Below, piece by piece: positions 8,254 to 16,566 of a DNA stretch of 27,831 nt (positions are counted from its first letter, which is position 1; every line of letters begins with the position of its first letter). The stretch comes from JACQCF01 sp043742785 (GTDB lineage Bacteria > Omnitrophota > Gorgyraeia > Zapsychrales > Fredricksoniimonadaceae), in contig JAYTXU010000005.1 of NCBI GenBank assembly GCA_043742785.1, forward strand, positions 1-27,831, read 5' to 3'. The position numbers and the translations under genes were made by a program. Under the pieces are notes generated by a model that was not told the DNA's origin, did not search any database, and worked only from the letters and a program-made list of their open reading frames with translations.

Positions 8254-8352
8254 ATGGAAAATCACATGCGTAACTGGATGAATATTTATTTTATCCTTAT
8301 AACCACAGGATATGTGTTATGGCGTCTCGTTATTTATCTAGACAAGTTTTAG
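8254..8352 (+). CDS. possible 32-residue single-pass membrane micropeptide (overlaps the next gene)
   Basis: An ATG at 8254 opens a 32-codon frame ending at TAG 8350-8352. It begins MENHMRNWMN and continues with a hydrophobic stretch (about residues 11-28) ending in YLDKF, long enough for one membrane pass, with Arg/Lys at the edges. AGGA at 8237-8240 is a possible but distant ribosome site. It overlaps the start of the GT-C gene by 34 nt in another frame. It may be a translated leader peptide coupled to that gene, a lost N-terminal piece after a frameshift, or chance in AT-rich DNA. Confidence 0.2.
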   Translation: MENHMRNWMNIYFILITTGYVLWRLVIYLDKF

Positions 8353-9938
8353 GGTCTTTGTCGCATCTTCCTACCTGGTTTTTTATTATCGGATATCCTT
8401 GTTTTTGGATGGAATTGTATGTGCTTAAAGCGCCGCAAGGAGTGACTTCACCTGTGGCATGGGTTTTATTTATTTTGGTGGCCGTAGGTGTTATTGCTGC
8501 ATGGTTTAAAGAATCCGGTAAAGAAAGCCTATTGCTTCATTTTTGGTCTTCTATCCAGTTGAATGAAAAATTTCTGTGGTTGTTAGCTTTTTTATTAGCA
8601 GGGATAATTTTGTTCATTGTTGTTTTAGCAGGTTTACAGCCAATCCATCTGATGCAAGAGTCGGATTGTATGCAATACCATTACACCTTGCCTCGTCAGC
8701 ATTTAATTCTAGGTTCTTTTACTCATATTCCTTGGGCAGCAGATGATTTATTTTTATTGCCAATCGATTTTGCTTTGTCTCCATTCTGGTTTTTTACAAT
8801 TTTACCTAATAAATTACCTCAGTTGATTATTCTGTTTGGATTGTTGGGAGTGTTGACACGGTTGGTACTAGCTTTATCAGGCCCCAACCGTTCATGGACA
8901 GGGATCGTTGTAGTATTGGCATTTTTAGGATCTCATGGACTGGGTATTCAAATGGGGACGGGAATGTTAGATTTGACAGTTGTGTATTTGTTTTTTGCCT
9001 CCTTGGATAGTTTTAGAAAGGGGATGTGGTGGATGGGTAGTATTGAATTTAGTTTCTTCCTTTGGTCTAAACCGTTAATGCCGCTGCAGGTTTTATTTGT
9101 CACCTTACTTTTGATGATTCTTTGGAAGATGGCAAGACGTTTTAAATGGGACATCGTTAACGAGTTTTCTTTCAGTCTGAATCGTCGAGTAGTATTTTTA
9201 TTGATTATCTTAAGCGTTTTCATCGCAGGGCCATTTATTGCAAAGTCCATCCATTACGCCGCAACACCGTTTTTCCCATGGGCTCTTGGAATGATGGGTG
9301 ATGGAGCTTCGATTAAAGCTAATCCTCAAGCCTGGGATTCTCTTAATAGGGCTAGTTCTATGTGGATGGATAATGTGAAGGATGCCTATGGGCATGGACG
9401 TAATTTAATCGCTTTTATCAAACACGGGTGGCTTTTAGCTGTTCCTGAAAAAGGTGTTAATAATGCCTTTGATTATCCATTAGGTTTGGGTTATTTGCTT
9501 TTTTTAGGACCTTTTTTATTTTTCTTTATGAAAGATTTGCTTCAAAGAAGATCACATGTTTCTAGTTTCTTGGTTATTGTTTTATGGGGTTTATGGTGGT
9601 TTTCCTCTCAGCAGGCAAGATTTTTATATATTCCGTTAGTATTGATATTTATTTTTACGACGGTTCGCTTTGTAAGAGTATCTAAGATTTTTATAAGTTG
9701 TTTGATTGTAGCTTTGGCTTTAGAGTTGGTTTCTATGTGGGGAGCGCATAAAAGAGATTTTTTACAGCCATCTTATGAAGTTTTGAGGAAGGAAGATAAG
9801 CGCTTATTGGAAATTAATCGTATTTATATTCAATATTGTAAAAAAGGGTATGTGTATTGGCCAAAGCATGATGTTGCCTATGCCCAATTTCCTGTCAAAG
9901 TTATCAAAGAAAATTTACCACACACCATTACTTTCTGA
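8319..9938 (+). CDS. GT-C-type polytopic membrane glycosyltransferase-like protein
   Basis: This 539-residue protein is almost all membrane segments, perhaps 10 to 12, spread from residue 15 to about 460. After the second or third segment comes QESDCMQYHYTLPR (113-126), which resembles the D..YH stretch of GT-C glycosyltransferases of the GT39/GT83 type, where an acidic residue in the first large periplasmic loop binds metal or the lipid-phosphate donor. A C-terminal soluble tail (about 475-539) is rich in Tyr and Lys. If this reading is right it would use a polyprenyl-phosphate sugar on the outer face of the inner membrane, suiting its position in a glycan cluster. ACAGGA at 8305-8310 sits a normal distance before the ATG. 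The specific family and sugar are not known, and a chain-length or flipping role cannot be excluded. Confidence 0.65.
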   Translation: MASRYLSRQVLGSLSHLPTWFFIIGYPCFWMELYVLKAPQGVTSPVAWVLFILVAVGVIAAWFKESGKESLLLHFWSSIQLNEKFLWLLAFLLAGIILFIVVLAGLQPIHLMQESDCMQYHYTLPRQHLILGSFTHIPWAADDLFLLPIDFALSPFWFFTILPNKLPQLIILFGLLGVLTRLVLALSGPNRSWTGIVVVLAFLGSHGLGIQMGTGMLDLTVVYLFFASLDSFRKGMWWMGSIEFSFFLWSKPLMPLQVLFVTLLLMILWKMARRFKWDIVNEFSFSLNRRVVFLLIILSVFIAGPFIAKSIHYAATPFFPWALGMMGDGASIKANPQAWDSLNRASSMWMDNVKDAYGHGRNLIAFIKHGWLLAVPEKGVNNAFDYPLGLGYLLFLGPFLFFFMKDLLQRRSHVSSFLVIVLWGLWWFSSQQARFLYIPLVLIFIFTTVRFVRVSKIFISCLIVALALELVSMWGAHKRDFLQPSYEVLRKEDKRLLEINRIYIQYCKKGYVYWPKHDVAYAQFPVKVIKENLPHTITF

Positions 9939-9953
9939 TATATAATATCCCCT
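9936..9953 (+). promoter_or_regulatory. possible internal promoter before the GT26 gene
   Basis: TATAAT occurs at 9941-9946, and TG at 9936-9937 is followed by TATATA at 9939-9944 (extended -10 form), directly at the stop of the GT-C gene. No good -35 is visible. The downstream gene has no Shine-Dalgarno sequence, and a transcript from here would have a leader of only about 10 nt, which would be consistent with a short-leader message. AT-rich DNA makes chance matches common. Confidence 0.3.
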
Positions 9954-9961
9954 TCAAAATT

Positions 9962-10714
9962 ATGCTAAAAACTATTTCTTTATTAGGGGTTAAGGTTAGC
10001 AGGGTTAATCTTGAACGGGCTTATCAGCAGATTTTCCAATGGATTAAGGAAAAAAAGCAGAGCTATATCTGTATTGCGCCTGTTTCTACACTGGTTGATG
10101 CCAATGGCGATGATCAATACAAAGTTATTGTCAATAATGCTGGCATGGTAACTCCCGATGGAATGCCTGTTGTATGGTTGGCTAAATCAAAAGGTTGTAA
10201 GGATATTGAGCGTACCTATGGTCCAGATTTAATGCATCTTGTTTGTAAAGAGGGACAGGCTTTAGGGTTGCGTCATTTTTTTTATGGAAGTACGCCAGAT
10301 ACCTTGATACAATTGCAAAACTGTTTGAAGGCTAATTACCCGGATCTTAATATTGCAGGAAGCTATGCGCCATCTTTTTTTTCTAAGGTTCAAAAAGAGA
10401 AAGAGGAAGTGATATTAAGAATAAATGAATCAAGAGTTGATATTCTTTGGGTGGGCTTAGGTTCACCAAAACAAGATTTTTGGATGAGTATGCACAGGCC
10501 TCTGTTGAATGTGCCGGTGATTGTCGGTGCAGGGGCCGCTTTTGATTTTCTCTCAGGGATGAAGTTGCAAGCGCCCTGTTGGATGCAAAAAAGCGGTTTA
10601 GAATGGTTTTTTCGTCTGTGTTGTGAACCGAAACGACTTTGGCGACGATATTTGATCGGTAACACATTATTTATTCTATATATTTTAAGAGATTTATTTA
10701 AGAAGGATCAATGA
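9962..10714 (+). CDS. GT26 glycosyltransferase, WecG/TagA/CpsF family
   Basis: These enzymes add the second sugar, often N-acetylmannosamine or its acid, to a lipid-diphosphate-linked first sugar at the inner face of the membrane. The 250 residues show TPDGMPVVW (64-72) with the conserved Asp66, RTYGPDLM (84-91), FFYGS (106-110), and VGLGSPKQDFW (164-174) followed by GAGAAFDFLSG, all family marks. GLEWFFRL and EPKRLWRRY close to the C terminus form the basic amphipathic tail that docks these proteins on the membrane. The gene lacks an obvious ribosome site before ATG 9962; see the promoter candidate just upstream. It overlaps the following sugar-1-phosphate transferase by 4 nt (ATGA), which makes sense because that enzyme would produce its acceptor. 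Confidence 0.92.
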   Translation: MLKTISLLGVKVSRVNLERAYQQIFQWIKEKKQSYICIAPVSTLVDANGDDQYKVIVNNAGMVTPDGMPVVWLAKSKGCKDIERTYGPDLMHLVCKEGQALGLRHFFYGSTPDTLIQLQNCLKANYPDLNIAGSYAPSFFSKVQKEKEEVILRINESRVDILWVGLGSPKQDFWMSMHRPLLNVPVIVGAGAAFDFLSGMKLQAPCWMQKSGLEWFFRLCCEPKRLWRRYLIGNTLFILYILRDLFKKDQ

Positions 10715-12135
10715 CATCTCGTAACGTTGGACAAACCAGTTTAATTCGTTTAATTTACATCATCTTTGATGTTTTATCCATCACGCTAGCTTTTTATTTA
10801 GCTTGTCTTTTAAGACCTCAAACTATTCCTTTTCAAGTATCTTTTCAAGGATTCTTCTTAAGTCCTGAAAATCCTTATCGTTTAATTTTTGGTCTTTGGT
10901 TATTGATTATTTTATTTTTTAATCAGACGCATAATCTTTATCAAACACGTCGAGCGATGTTGGAAACCATAGAAGTTTTGGAAGTTATCAAGTCGGTTAT
11001 TTTTACAACCTTTGTTTTTATTGCATTAACGTTCTTGTTAAAAGCACATGATTTTCCTCGTAGTGTTCTGATCATCGCGGATGTGTTGTTGGTGATATTT
11101 TTGTCGTTATGGCGTATTTTAAAGAAAGTTTTCGTCGATTATATTGTAGCTCGAGGGTACAACAATTTTAATGCCGTTATTATCGGTGCTGGGAAAATTG
11201 GAAAAATTCTAGAAAGTGAAATTAAAAGACATCCGGGTTTAGGAATCAGAGTGGTTGGTTTTTTAGATAATTTTAAAGATATTAAAAATAAGTCCGATGA
11301 TATTCTTGGAAAAATTGAAGATTTCAAAGATATTTCTAGGCTTTATTTTATTAAGACTGTTTTTGTGACCATTCATCCGGACGATAAAATGCTTCTTAAT
11401 ATTTTAGAACATTCTAAAGAATTGGGAATTGCCGTGAGAGTTGTTCCTCATGGTTTTGAATGGATGTCTAAGGACGTGAATCGTTTTAATATAGGTATCG
11501 TTCCGGTCTTGGAATATACCTATATTGAGATTAGTTATCATCATCAGATTAAAAGAGTTTTTGATTGTTTGGCTTCTTTAGTGGGTTGTATTATTCTTTT
11601 TCCTGTTATTATCGCTCTTGGAATATGGATTAAATTTGATAGTCATGGACCTATGTTTTTTTCTTCTAAGCGTTATGGGAAGAATGGGAGAATATTTAAG
11701 ATGTTTAAATTCCGCAGCATGGTTATGGATGCTGAGAAGTTGTTGCATCAATTAAAAGATCAGAATGAAGTTGATGGACCTATCTTTAAAATTAAAAAAG
11801 ATCCTCGCGTTACTAAGGTTGGAGTTTTTTTACGAAAATACAGCTTGGATGAATTGCCTCAGATTTTTAATGTTTTAATTGGAGATATGAGTTTGGTGGG
11901 GCCTAGACCATTACCTATTGAACAAATTGAGAAAGAAGATTTGAGACAATTAAAAAGATTAGATATTAGGCCTGGAATCACAGGTTTGTGGCAAATTCGA
12001 GGCCGTAGTGATGTTTCTTTTGCACGTCTTTTACGTTGGGATATTTGGTATATCAATAATTGGTCATTAAGTTTGGATTTGTATATATTATTTCAAACCT
12101 TACCGGTGGTGATTAAAGGTAGTGGAGCTTATTAA
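10711..12135 (+). CDS. polyprenyl-phosphate hexose-1-phosphate transferase (WbaP/WcaJ-like)
   Basis: This is the probable initiating enzyme of the glycan: it moves a sugar-1-phosphate from a nucleotide sugar to undecaprenyl phosphate. The 474 residues follow the large PHPT layout: four membrane helices (about 11-34, 57-72, 93-112, 118-137), a Rossmann-like CoA-binding-type domain with VIIGAGKIGK (156-165), one more hydrophobic segment (284-307), then the catalytic core. In the core are FKMFKFRSM (329-337), the catalytic Asp-Glu pair in LDELPQIFNV (379-388), GDMSLVGPRP (391-400) and RPGITGLWQIRGR (420-432). Start and stop fit an operon: ATGA overlap with the GT26 gene. The first sugar (glucose, galactose or an N-acetylhexosamine) is not readable. 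Confidence 0.93.
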   Translation: MTSRNVGQTSLIRLIYIIFDVLSITLAFYLACLLRPQTIPFQVSFQGFFLSPENPYRLIFGLWLLIILFFNQTHNLYQTRRAMLETIEVLEVIKSVIFTTFVFIALTFLLKAHDFPRSVLIIADVLLVIFLSLWRILKKVFVDYIVARGYNNFNAVIIGAGKIGKILESEIKRHPGLGIRVVGFLDNFKDIKNKSDDILGKIEDFKDISRLYFIKTVFVTIHPDDKMLLNILEHSKELGIAVRVVPHGFEWMSKDVNRFNIGIVPVLEYTYIEISYHHQIKRVFDCLASLVGCIILFPVIIALGIWIKFDSHGPMFFSSKRYGKNGRIFKMFKFRSMVMDAEKLLHQLKDQNEVDGPIFKIKKDPRVTKVGVFLRKYSLDELPQIFNVLIGDMSLVGPRPLPIEQIEKEDLRQLKRLDIRPGITGLWQIRGRSDVSFARLLRWDIWYINNWSLSLDLYILFQTLPVVIKGSGAY

Positions 12136-12150
12136 AATAGAAAGATACTT

Positions 12151-13167
12151 ATGAAATTATCTAAAAAAGCGTTGATTACAGGGATTACAGGTCAAGACGG
12201 TTCTTATTTGGCAGAATTATTGATTAAAAAGGGTTATCAAGTTTACGGTATTATTCGCCGCTCTAGTAGTTTTAATACCCAACGTATCGATTATCTTTAT
12301 CAAGATCCTCACGAGAAGGACCGTCGTTTGAATCTGGTTTATGGGGATCTTAATGATGCTAGTTCACTCAATACCGTTATTAAAACAATTAAACCTGATG
12401 AAATTTATAATTTGGGCGCACAAAGTCATGTGAAGGTTTCTTTTGAAGTTCCTGAATATACAGGAGAAGTCACAGCACTTGGAACAACGCGTTTATTAGA
12501 AGCTATCCGTGACACTGGAGTTAAAACAAAATTTTATCAGGCTTCATCTTCTGAAATGTACGGCAAGGCTTTAGAAACTCCTCAAAGTGAAAGCACTCCT
12601 TTTTATCCACGTAGTCCTTATGGGGCAGCCAAGGTGTATGCTTATTGGATGACGGTGAATTATCGTGAAGCTTATAATATGTTTGCTTGTAATGGGATTT
12701 TGTTTAATCATGAATCTCCTCGTCGTGGGGAGACCTTTGTTACCCGGAAAATCACCATGGCTTTAGCCCGTATTAAATTTGATTTGCAGAAGAAATTATA
12801 TTTAGGAAACATTGATGCCAAGCGTGATTGGGGTTTTGCCGGTGATTATGCAGAAGCGATGTGGCTTATGCTGCAGCAATCTAAGCCAGATGATTATGTG
12901 ATTGCTACTGGTGAAACGCATTCCGTTAAAGAATTCTTACAAGTGGCTTTTGATTATGTGGGATTAGAATGGAAGAAGCATGTGGAGATTGATAAAAGAT
13001 ATTTTCGTCCGACAGAAGTAGATCTTCTGTTAGGAGATGCTTCCAAGGCACGTCGTGTGTTGAAATGGAAACCTAAGGTTAATTTCAAACAATTGGTGCA
13101 TATGATGGTGGATGCGGATATGGAAGTGATTAGAAAAACAATTTATGGTTCGAAAGGGAAGAAATGA
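12151..13167 (+). CDS. gmd: GDP-mannose 4,6-dehydratase
   Basis: Gmd turns GDP-D-mannose into GDP-4-keto-6-deoxymannose with bound NADP. The 338-residue protein carries ITGITGQDGSYLAELL (9-24), which is diagnostic for Gmd, then GIIRRSSSFNT (33-43) for the NADP phosphate, YGDLND (64-69), NLGAQSHVKVSFE (87-99), the catalytic SSSEMYG (132-138) and Y157/K161 in SPYGAAK. GILFNHESPRRGETFVTRKI is a near-perfect Gmd stretch involved in GDP binding and tetramer contact, and EVDLLLGD follows. The ribosome site is weak (AGAAAGA). Start lies 15 nt after the preceding stop; the stop overlaps fcl. GDP-mannose itself must be made by genes outside this window. Confidence 0.96.
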   Translation: MKLSKKALITGITGQDGSYLAELLIKKGYQVYGIIRRSSSFNTQRIDYLYQDPHEKDRRLNLVYGDLNDASSLNTVIKTIKPDEIYNLGAQSHVKVSFEVPEYTGEVTALGTTRLLEAIRDTGVKTKFYQASSSEMYGKALETPQSESTPFYPRSPYGAAKVYAYWMTVNYREAYNMFACNGILFNHESPRRGETFVTRKITMALARIKFDLQKKLYLGNIDAKRDWGFAGDYAEAMWLMLQQSKPDDYVIATGETHSVKEFLQVAFDYVGLEWKKHVEIDKRYFRPTEVDLLLGDASKARRVLKWKPKVNFKQLVHMMVDADMEVIRKTIYGSKGKK

Positions 13168-14102
13168 GTTTCTGGTCTGGTAAAAAAGTGATTGTTACCG
13201 GCGGTGCTGGATTTTTAGGGAGAGTGGTCACCCAAGAATTAAAGAAAAGAGGTTGCCGCAATATCACAGTTCCTCGTTCCAAAGATTATGATTTGCGTAA
13301 GGCTTTTGCAATCCGCAAGCTTTATTCAAAAGTTAAACCAGATGTGGTGCTTCATCTTGCTGCAGTCGTGGGAGGCATAGGGGCGAATCAAAAAAATCCT
13401 GGAAAATATTTTTATGATAATTTGATAATGGGAGTTGAGTTGATTGAGCAGGCTCGTCAGGCAGAAATTCCTAAGTTAGTTGCCATAGGCACTATTTGCG
13501 CCTATCCTAAATTCTGTCCTGTTCCTTTTAAGGAAGAGGATATTTGGAACGGTTATCCGGAAGAAACCAATGCACCTTATGGTATTGCTAAGAAGGCTAT
13601 GCTTGTTCAATCTCAGTCCTATCGTCAGCAGTATGGATTTAATTCTATTTTCCTTCTTCCGGTGAATTTATATGGACCAGGAGATAATTTTGATTTAAAT
13701 AGTTCGCATGTTATTCCAGCTTTGATTCGTAAATGCATTGAGGCTAAACGTCGGGGGGATAAATTCATTACAGTGTGGGGAACAGGTAAGGCTACACGTG
13801 AGTTCTTGTATGTGGATGATGCAGCAAGGGGGATTGTTTTAGCGGCAGAGAAATATAATAGTTCAGAACCGGTTAATTTAGGTGCTGGTTTTGAAATTTC
13901 AATTAAAGATTTAGTGGCCTTGATTGTGCGGTTAACAGGTTTTAAGGGAGAAGTAGTTTGGGATAAAACAAAACCGGATGGTCAGCCTCGCCGTTGCTTG
14001 GATACAAAAAGAGCTTATAAGGAATTTGGATTTAAAGCTAAGATTGGTTTTGAAGGGGGTCTTCAAAAAACTATTAATTGGTATCGGAAGAATTCTATTT
14101 AA
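13164..14102 (+). CDS. fcl: GDP-L-fucose synthase
   Basis: This bifunctional epimerase/reductase turns GDP-4-keto-6-deoxymannose into GDP-L-fucose. The 312 residues show VTGGAGFLGR (11-20), LHLAAVVGGIGANQKNP (63-79), GTICAYP (109-115) with the catalytic-type Cys112, and Y139/K143 in APYGIAKK. LLPVNLYGPGDNFDLNSSHVIPALI and GTGKATREFLYVDD are highly typical of WcaG/Fcl. It overlaps gmd by 4 nt (ATGA), the usual pairing for GDP-L-fucose production. It is the last gene of the glycan cluster: after its stop a fresh sigma-70 promoter begins 15 nt downstream, with no hairpin terminator in between. Confidence 0.96.
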   Translation: MSFWSGKKVIVTGGAGFLGRVVTQELKKRGCRNITVPRSKDYDLRKAFAIRKLYSKVKPDVVLHLAAVVGGIGANQKNPGKYFYDNLIMGVELIEQARQAEIPKLVAIGTICAYPKFCPVPFKEEDIWNGYPEETNAPYGIAKKAMLVQSQSYRQQYGFNSIFLLPVNLYGPGDNFDLNSSHVIPALIRKCIEAKRRGDKFITVWGTGKATREFLYVDDAARGIVLAAEKYNSSEPVNLGAGFEISIKDLVALIVRLTGFKGEVVWDKTKPDGQPRRCLDTKRAYKEFGFKAKIGFEGGLQKTINWYRKNSI

Positions 14103-14117
14103 CCCCTTTTCTGTCGA

Positions 14118-14145
14118 TTGACAAAATAATTCTATTCAGTATAAT
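14118..14145 (+). promoter_or_regulatory. sigma-70 promoter for the pgk operon
   Basis: TTGACA at 14118-14123 and TATAAT at 14140-14145 both match the consensus exactly, with a 16-nt spacer (17 is optimal). The start point would be near 14152, giving pgk a leader of about 40 nt. No terminator separates it from fcl, so read-through from the glycan cluster is also possible. Confidence 0.85.
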
Positions 14146-14192
14146 ACGGCTTTTAAAGTTACCAGAAATCATTGTTATTAATTAGGGAAGAC

Positions 14193-15374
14193 ATGGACAA
14201 GAAGACTATTAAAGATGTTAGTGTTAAAGATAGAAAAGTTATTATTCGTGTAGACTTTAACGTTCCCTTGGATGAACATTTGACTATTACTGATGACCGT
14301 CGTATTGAGGCGGCATTACCCACCATTCAGTATGCTCTTAAAGAAGGGGTTTCTAAGATTATTTTGATGAGTCATTTGGGCCGTCCTAAGGGCACTGGTT
14401 TTGAAGCAGAATTCAGCCTCAAGCCTGTGGCTGTTCGTCTAGAGCAGCTTTTGAATGAGAAGGTTGCTTTCTTAAATGATTGCATCGGTTCTTCTGTGAA
14501 GGATGCCATTTCCTACTCGAAGGAACGCGTTGTTTTGTTAGAAAATTTACGTTTCCATAAAGCCGAAGAGAAAAATGATACCGCCTTTGCTAAAGAATTA
14601 GCTTCATTAGCGGATATCTATGTCAACGATGCTTTTGGAACGGCTCATCGCGCCCATGCATCAACTGCTGGAATTACTCAATATCTTCCTTCTGTTGCTG
14701 GTTTTCTTATTGAGAAAGAATTGCAGTATTTAGGCAGTGCTATTAATAATCCCAAACGCCCTCTAGTTGTTATATTAGGCGGGGCTAAGGTTTCCGATAA
14801 AATTGAATTGATTAAACATTTAATCCCTAAAGCTAACGCTATTATCATTGGTGGCGGGATGGCCTATACATTTTTAAAGGCTCAAGGAATTAGCGTTGGT
14901 AATTCTAAATTGGAAAAAGATAAGGTGGATATGGCCCGTGATTTGATTGAACAAGCCCAAAAGGCAGGGGTTGAATTGGCTTTGACTAGTGACTTTGTTA
15001 TTACTCAATCGTTTACTAGTGATGATTGCAAGATTTCTGATACTATTCCCGACGGTTGGGAAAGTTTAGACATTGGACCTAAAACTCGTGAACGTTTTAA
15101 GAAAATTCTTTCAACTGCTAAAACTATTGTTTGGAATGGTCCATTAGGTGTTTTTGAACGTAATGTCTATGCTAATGGCACTCGTAATATTGCTGATTAT
15201 TTAGCATCTCTCAAAGATGCAACGGTAATTATTGGCGGTGGTGATTCGGCAGCAGCGGTGGCTAAATTTGGTTTAGAAGATAAGATGACCCATATTTCAA
15301 CTGGCGGTGGGGCTTCATTGGAATTCTTAGAAGGTAAGGATCTTCCGGGCATTGCAGCATTAAATAATAAATAA
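14193..15374 (+). CDS. pgk: phosphoglycerate kinase
   Basis: Pgk transfers phosphate between 1,3-bisphosphoglycerate and ADP in glycolysis and gluconeogenesis. I start it at ATG 14193 with AGGGAAG (14184-14190) before it, giving 393 residues, the standard length; a TTG at 14172 is less likely. Family marks in order are IIRVDFNVP (17-25), SHLGRPKG (60-67), LENLRFHKAEEKND with the substrate-binding Arg, VNDAFGTAHRAHAST, LGGAKVSDKIELI, GGGMAYTFLKA, WNGPLGVFE and the nucleotide-binding GGGDSAAA near the C terminus, followed by STGGGASLEFLEGK. It is the first gene behind a strong consensus promoter and leads directly to tpiA and secG. Confidence 0.98.
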   Translation: MDKKTIKDVSVKDRKVIIRVDFNVPLDEHLTITDDRRIEAALPTIQYALKEGVSKIILMSHLGRPKGTGFEAEFSLKPVAVRLEQLLNEKVAFLNDCIGSSVKDAISYSKERVVLLENLRFHKAEEKNDTAFAKELASLADIYVNDAFGTAHRAHASTAGITQYLPSVAGFLIEKELQYLGSAINNPKRPLVVILGGAKVSDKIELIKHLIPKANAIIIGGGMAYTFLKAQGISVGNSKLEKDKVDMARDLIEQAQKAGVELALTSDFVITQSFTSDDCKISDTIPDGWESLDIGPKTRERFKKILSTAKTIVWNGPLGVFERNVYANGTRNIADYLASLKDATVIIGGGDSAAAVAKFGLEDKMTHISTGGGASLEFLEGKDLPGIAALNNK

Positions 15375-15383
15375 GGAAAGTTT

Positions 15384-16142
15384 ATGAGAAAAGTAATTAT
15401 TGCAGGTAATTGGAAATTAAATAAAACTTCCCGCGAAGCTTTGGTTTTAGTCGAAGAATTAAAACGTGAGGTTATAGATATTGAAGGGATTGATATTGTT
15501 GTTTGCCCAACCTTTACTGCTTTAGATGTTGTATCTGGAGCTGTTTTGGATACCAATATTGCTTTAGGTGCGCAGAATGTTTATTGGCAAGATAGTGGAG
15601 CCTTTACTGGCGAAATTTCAGCGCCTATGCTTAAAGATTTAGGTGTTACTTATGTCATTATCGGTCACAGTGAGCGTCGTCAGTTCTTTGGTGAAACCAA
15701 TGAGATGGTTAACAAGCGTATTCATGCAGCTTTAACTCATGGTTTAACTCCGATTGTTTGCGTGGGTGAGAATTTAGCCGAGCGTGAATCTAATAAAACC
15801 TTCGATATCATTAAAAATCATTGTGAGGGATCGTTGGCTAATCTTACGTCTGATGAAATGAAAAGAATTGTGCTCGCTTATGAGCCTGTTTGGGCCATCG
15901 GTACAGGAAAAACGGCAACACCAGAACAAGCGCAGGAAGTGCATGCGTTTATTCGTCAGTTATTAGCAAAGTTATTTAACACAGAAGTATCTCAATCTAT
16001 ACGTATTCAATATGGCGGTTCAGTAACACCAGAGAACATTGCCATTTTAATTGCCAAGACCGATATTGACGGTGCTTTGGTGGGAGGGGCTAGTTTAAAA
16101 GCTCCATCATTTGCGGCGATCATTAAATCAGCTCGTAAGTAA
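15384..16142 (+). CDS. tpiA: triosephosphate isomerase
   Basis: TpiA interconverts dihydroxyacetone phosphate and glyceraldehyde 3-phosphate. The 252-residue barrel has GNWKLNK (8-14) with catalytic Lys11, VIIGHSERRQFFGE (91-104) with the electrophile His95, and LAYEPVWAIGTGKTATPEQA (164-183), where Glu167 is the catalytic base and the following residues form the mobile lid. The phosphate-binding QYGGSVTPEN and GALVGGASL stretches are intact. It starts 9 nt after pgk behind AAGGAAAG. Every active-site element expected is present, so I see no reason to doubt activity. Confidence 0.98.
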   Translation: MRKVIIAGNWKLNKTSREALVLVEELKREVIDIEGIDIVVCPTFTALDVVSGAVLDTNIALGAQNVYWQDSGAFTGEISAPMLKDLGVTYVIIGHSERRQFFGETNEMVNKRIHAALTHGLTPIVCVGENLAERESNKTFDIIKNHCEGSLANLTSDEMKRIVLAYEPVWAIGTGKTATPEQAQEVHAFIRQLLAKLFNTEVSQSIRIQYGGSVTPENIAILIAKTDIDGALVGGASLKAPSFAAIIKSARK

Positions 16143-16192
16143 GTTTATTTTGACCAATAGGAAATCCCTGGTATGAGGGGAAGGAGAAAGTA

Positions 16193-16558
16193 ATGGGTTT
16201 TATTCTTTTCGTTCATGTGATTGCAGCAATTTTATTGGTTATTACCATTTTGATGCAAGCTGGCCGTGGAGGTGGTTTGGCTGAGAGTTTTGCCTCAGCT
16301 GAATCGATGTTTGGTACACAAACAAACACGTTTATGGTGAGATTCTCAACCATTTTAGCTGTTATCTTTTTTTCAACGTCCTTGATTTTGGCAGTGAATG
16401 CGGCTAAGGGGCATAAGTCTTTGATGGTTAATGCAAAATTACCGACGAAGACAGAGGCTTCTAAGCCTGAAGAACCAACAGTGAAGGTCAGTACCCCTGT
16501 TCCAATGAGTGATGCTAAAGAAGCTATCACTGCAACAGTTTCTAATATGGCCAAATAA
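16193..16558 (+). CDS. secG: SecG, Sec translocon subunit
   Basis: SecG is the small accessory membrane subunit of SecYEG. The 121 residues hold a first helix (about 3-20) and a second (about 48-68). Between them runs the conserved cytoplasmic LMQAGRGGGLAESF (20-33). The tail after residue 72 is hydrophilic, rich in Lys, Thr, Pro and Glu, and longer than in many SecG proteins. The ribosome site GGAAGGAG sits close before ATG 16193. The 50-nt gap after tpiA holds only a small inverted repeat (CCCT/AGGG, 16166-16179). The pgk-tpiA-secG order is found in many bacteria. Confidence 0.93.
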   Translation: MGFILFVHVIAAILLVITILMQAGRGGGLAESFASAESMFGTQTNTFMVRFSTILAVIFFSTSLILAVNAAKGHKSLMVNAKLPTKTEASKPEEPTVKVSTPVPMSDAKEAITATVSNMAK

Positions 16559-16566
16559 GAGGATAG

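Noticed and set aside
10383..10667. Two overlapping minus-strand frames of 91-94 codons inside the GT26 gene
   Set aside because: The + strand frame is a clear GT26 enzyme; the reverse frames have no recognisable features.
14103..14117. Terminator between fcl and the pgk promoter
   Set aside because: Only 15 nt and no inverted repeat.
15197..15556. 119-codon minus-strand frame over the pgk-tpiA junction
   Set aside because: It runs across two very conserved genes and is the longest shadow frame here; no start signal or family pattern.
16166..16179. Small inverted repeat (CCCT/AGGG) between tpiA and secG
   Set aside because: Only 4 to 5 pairs and no T-tract, so not a terminator; too weak to call regulatory.
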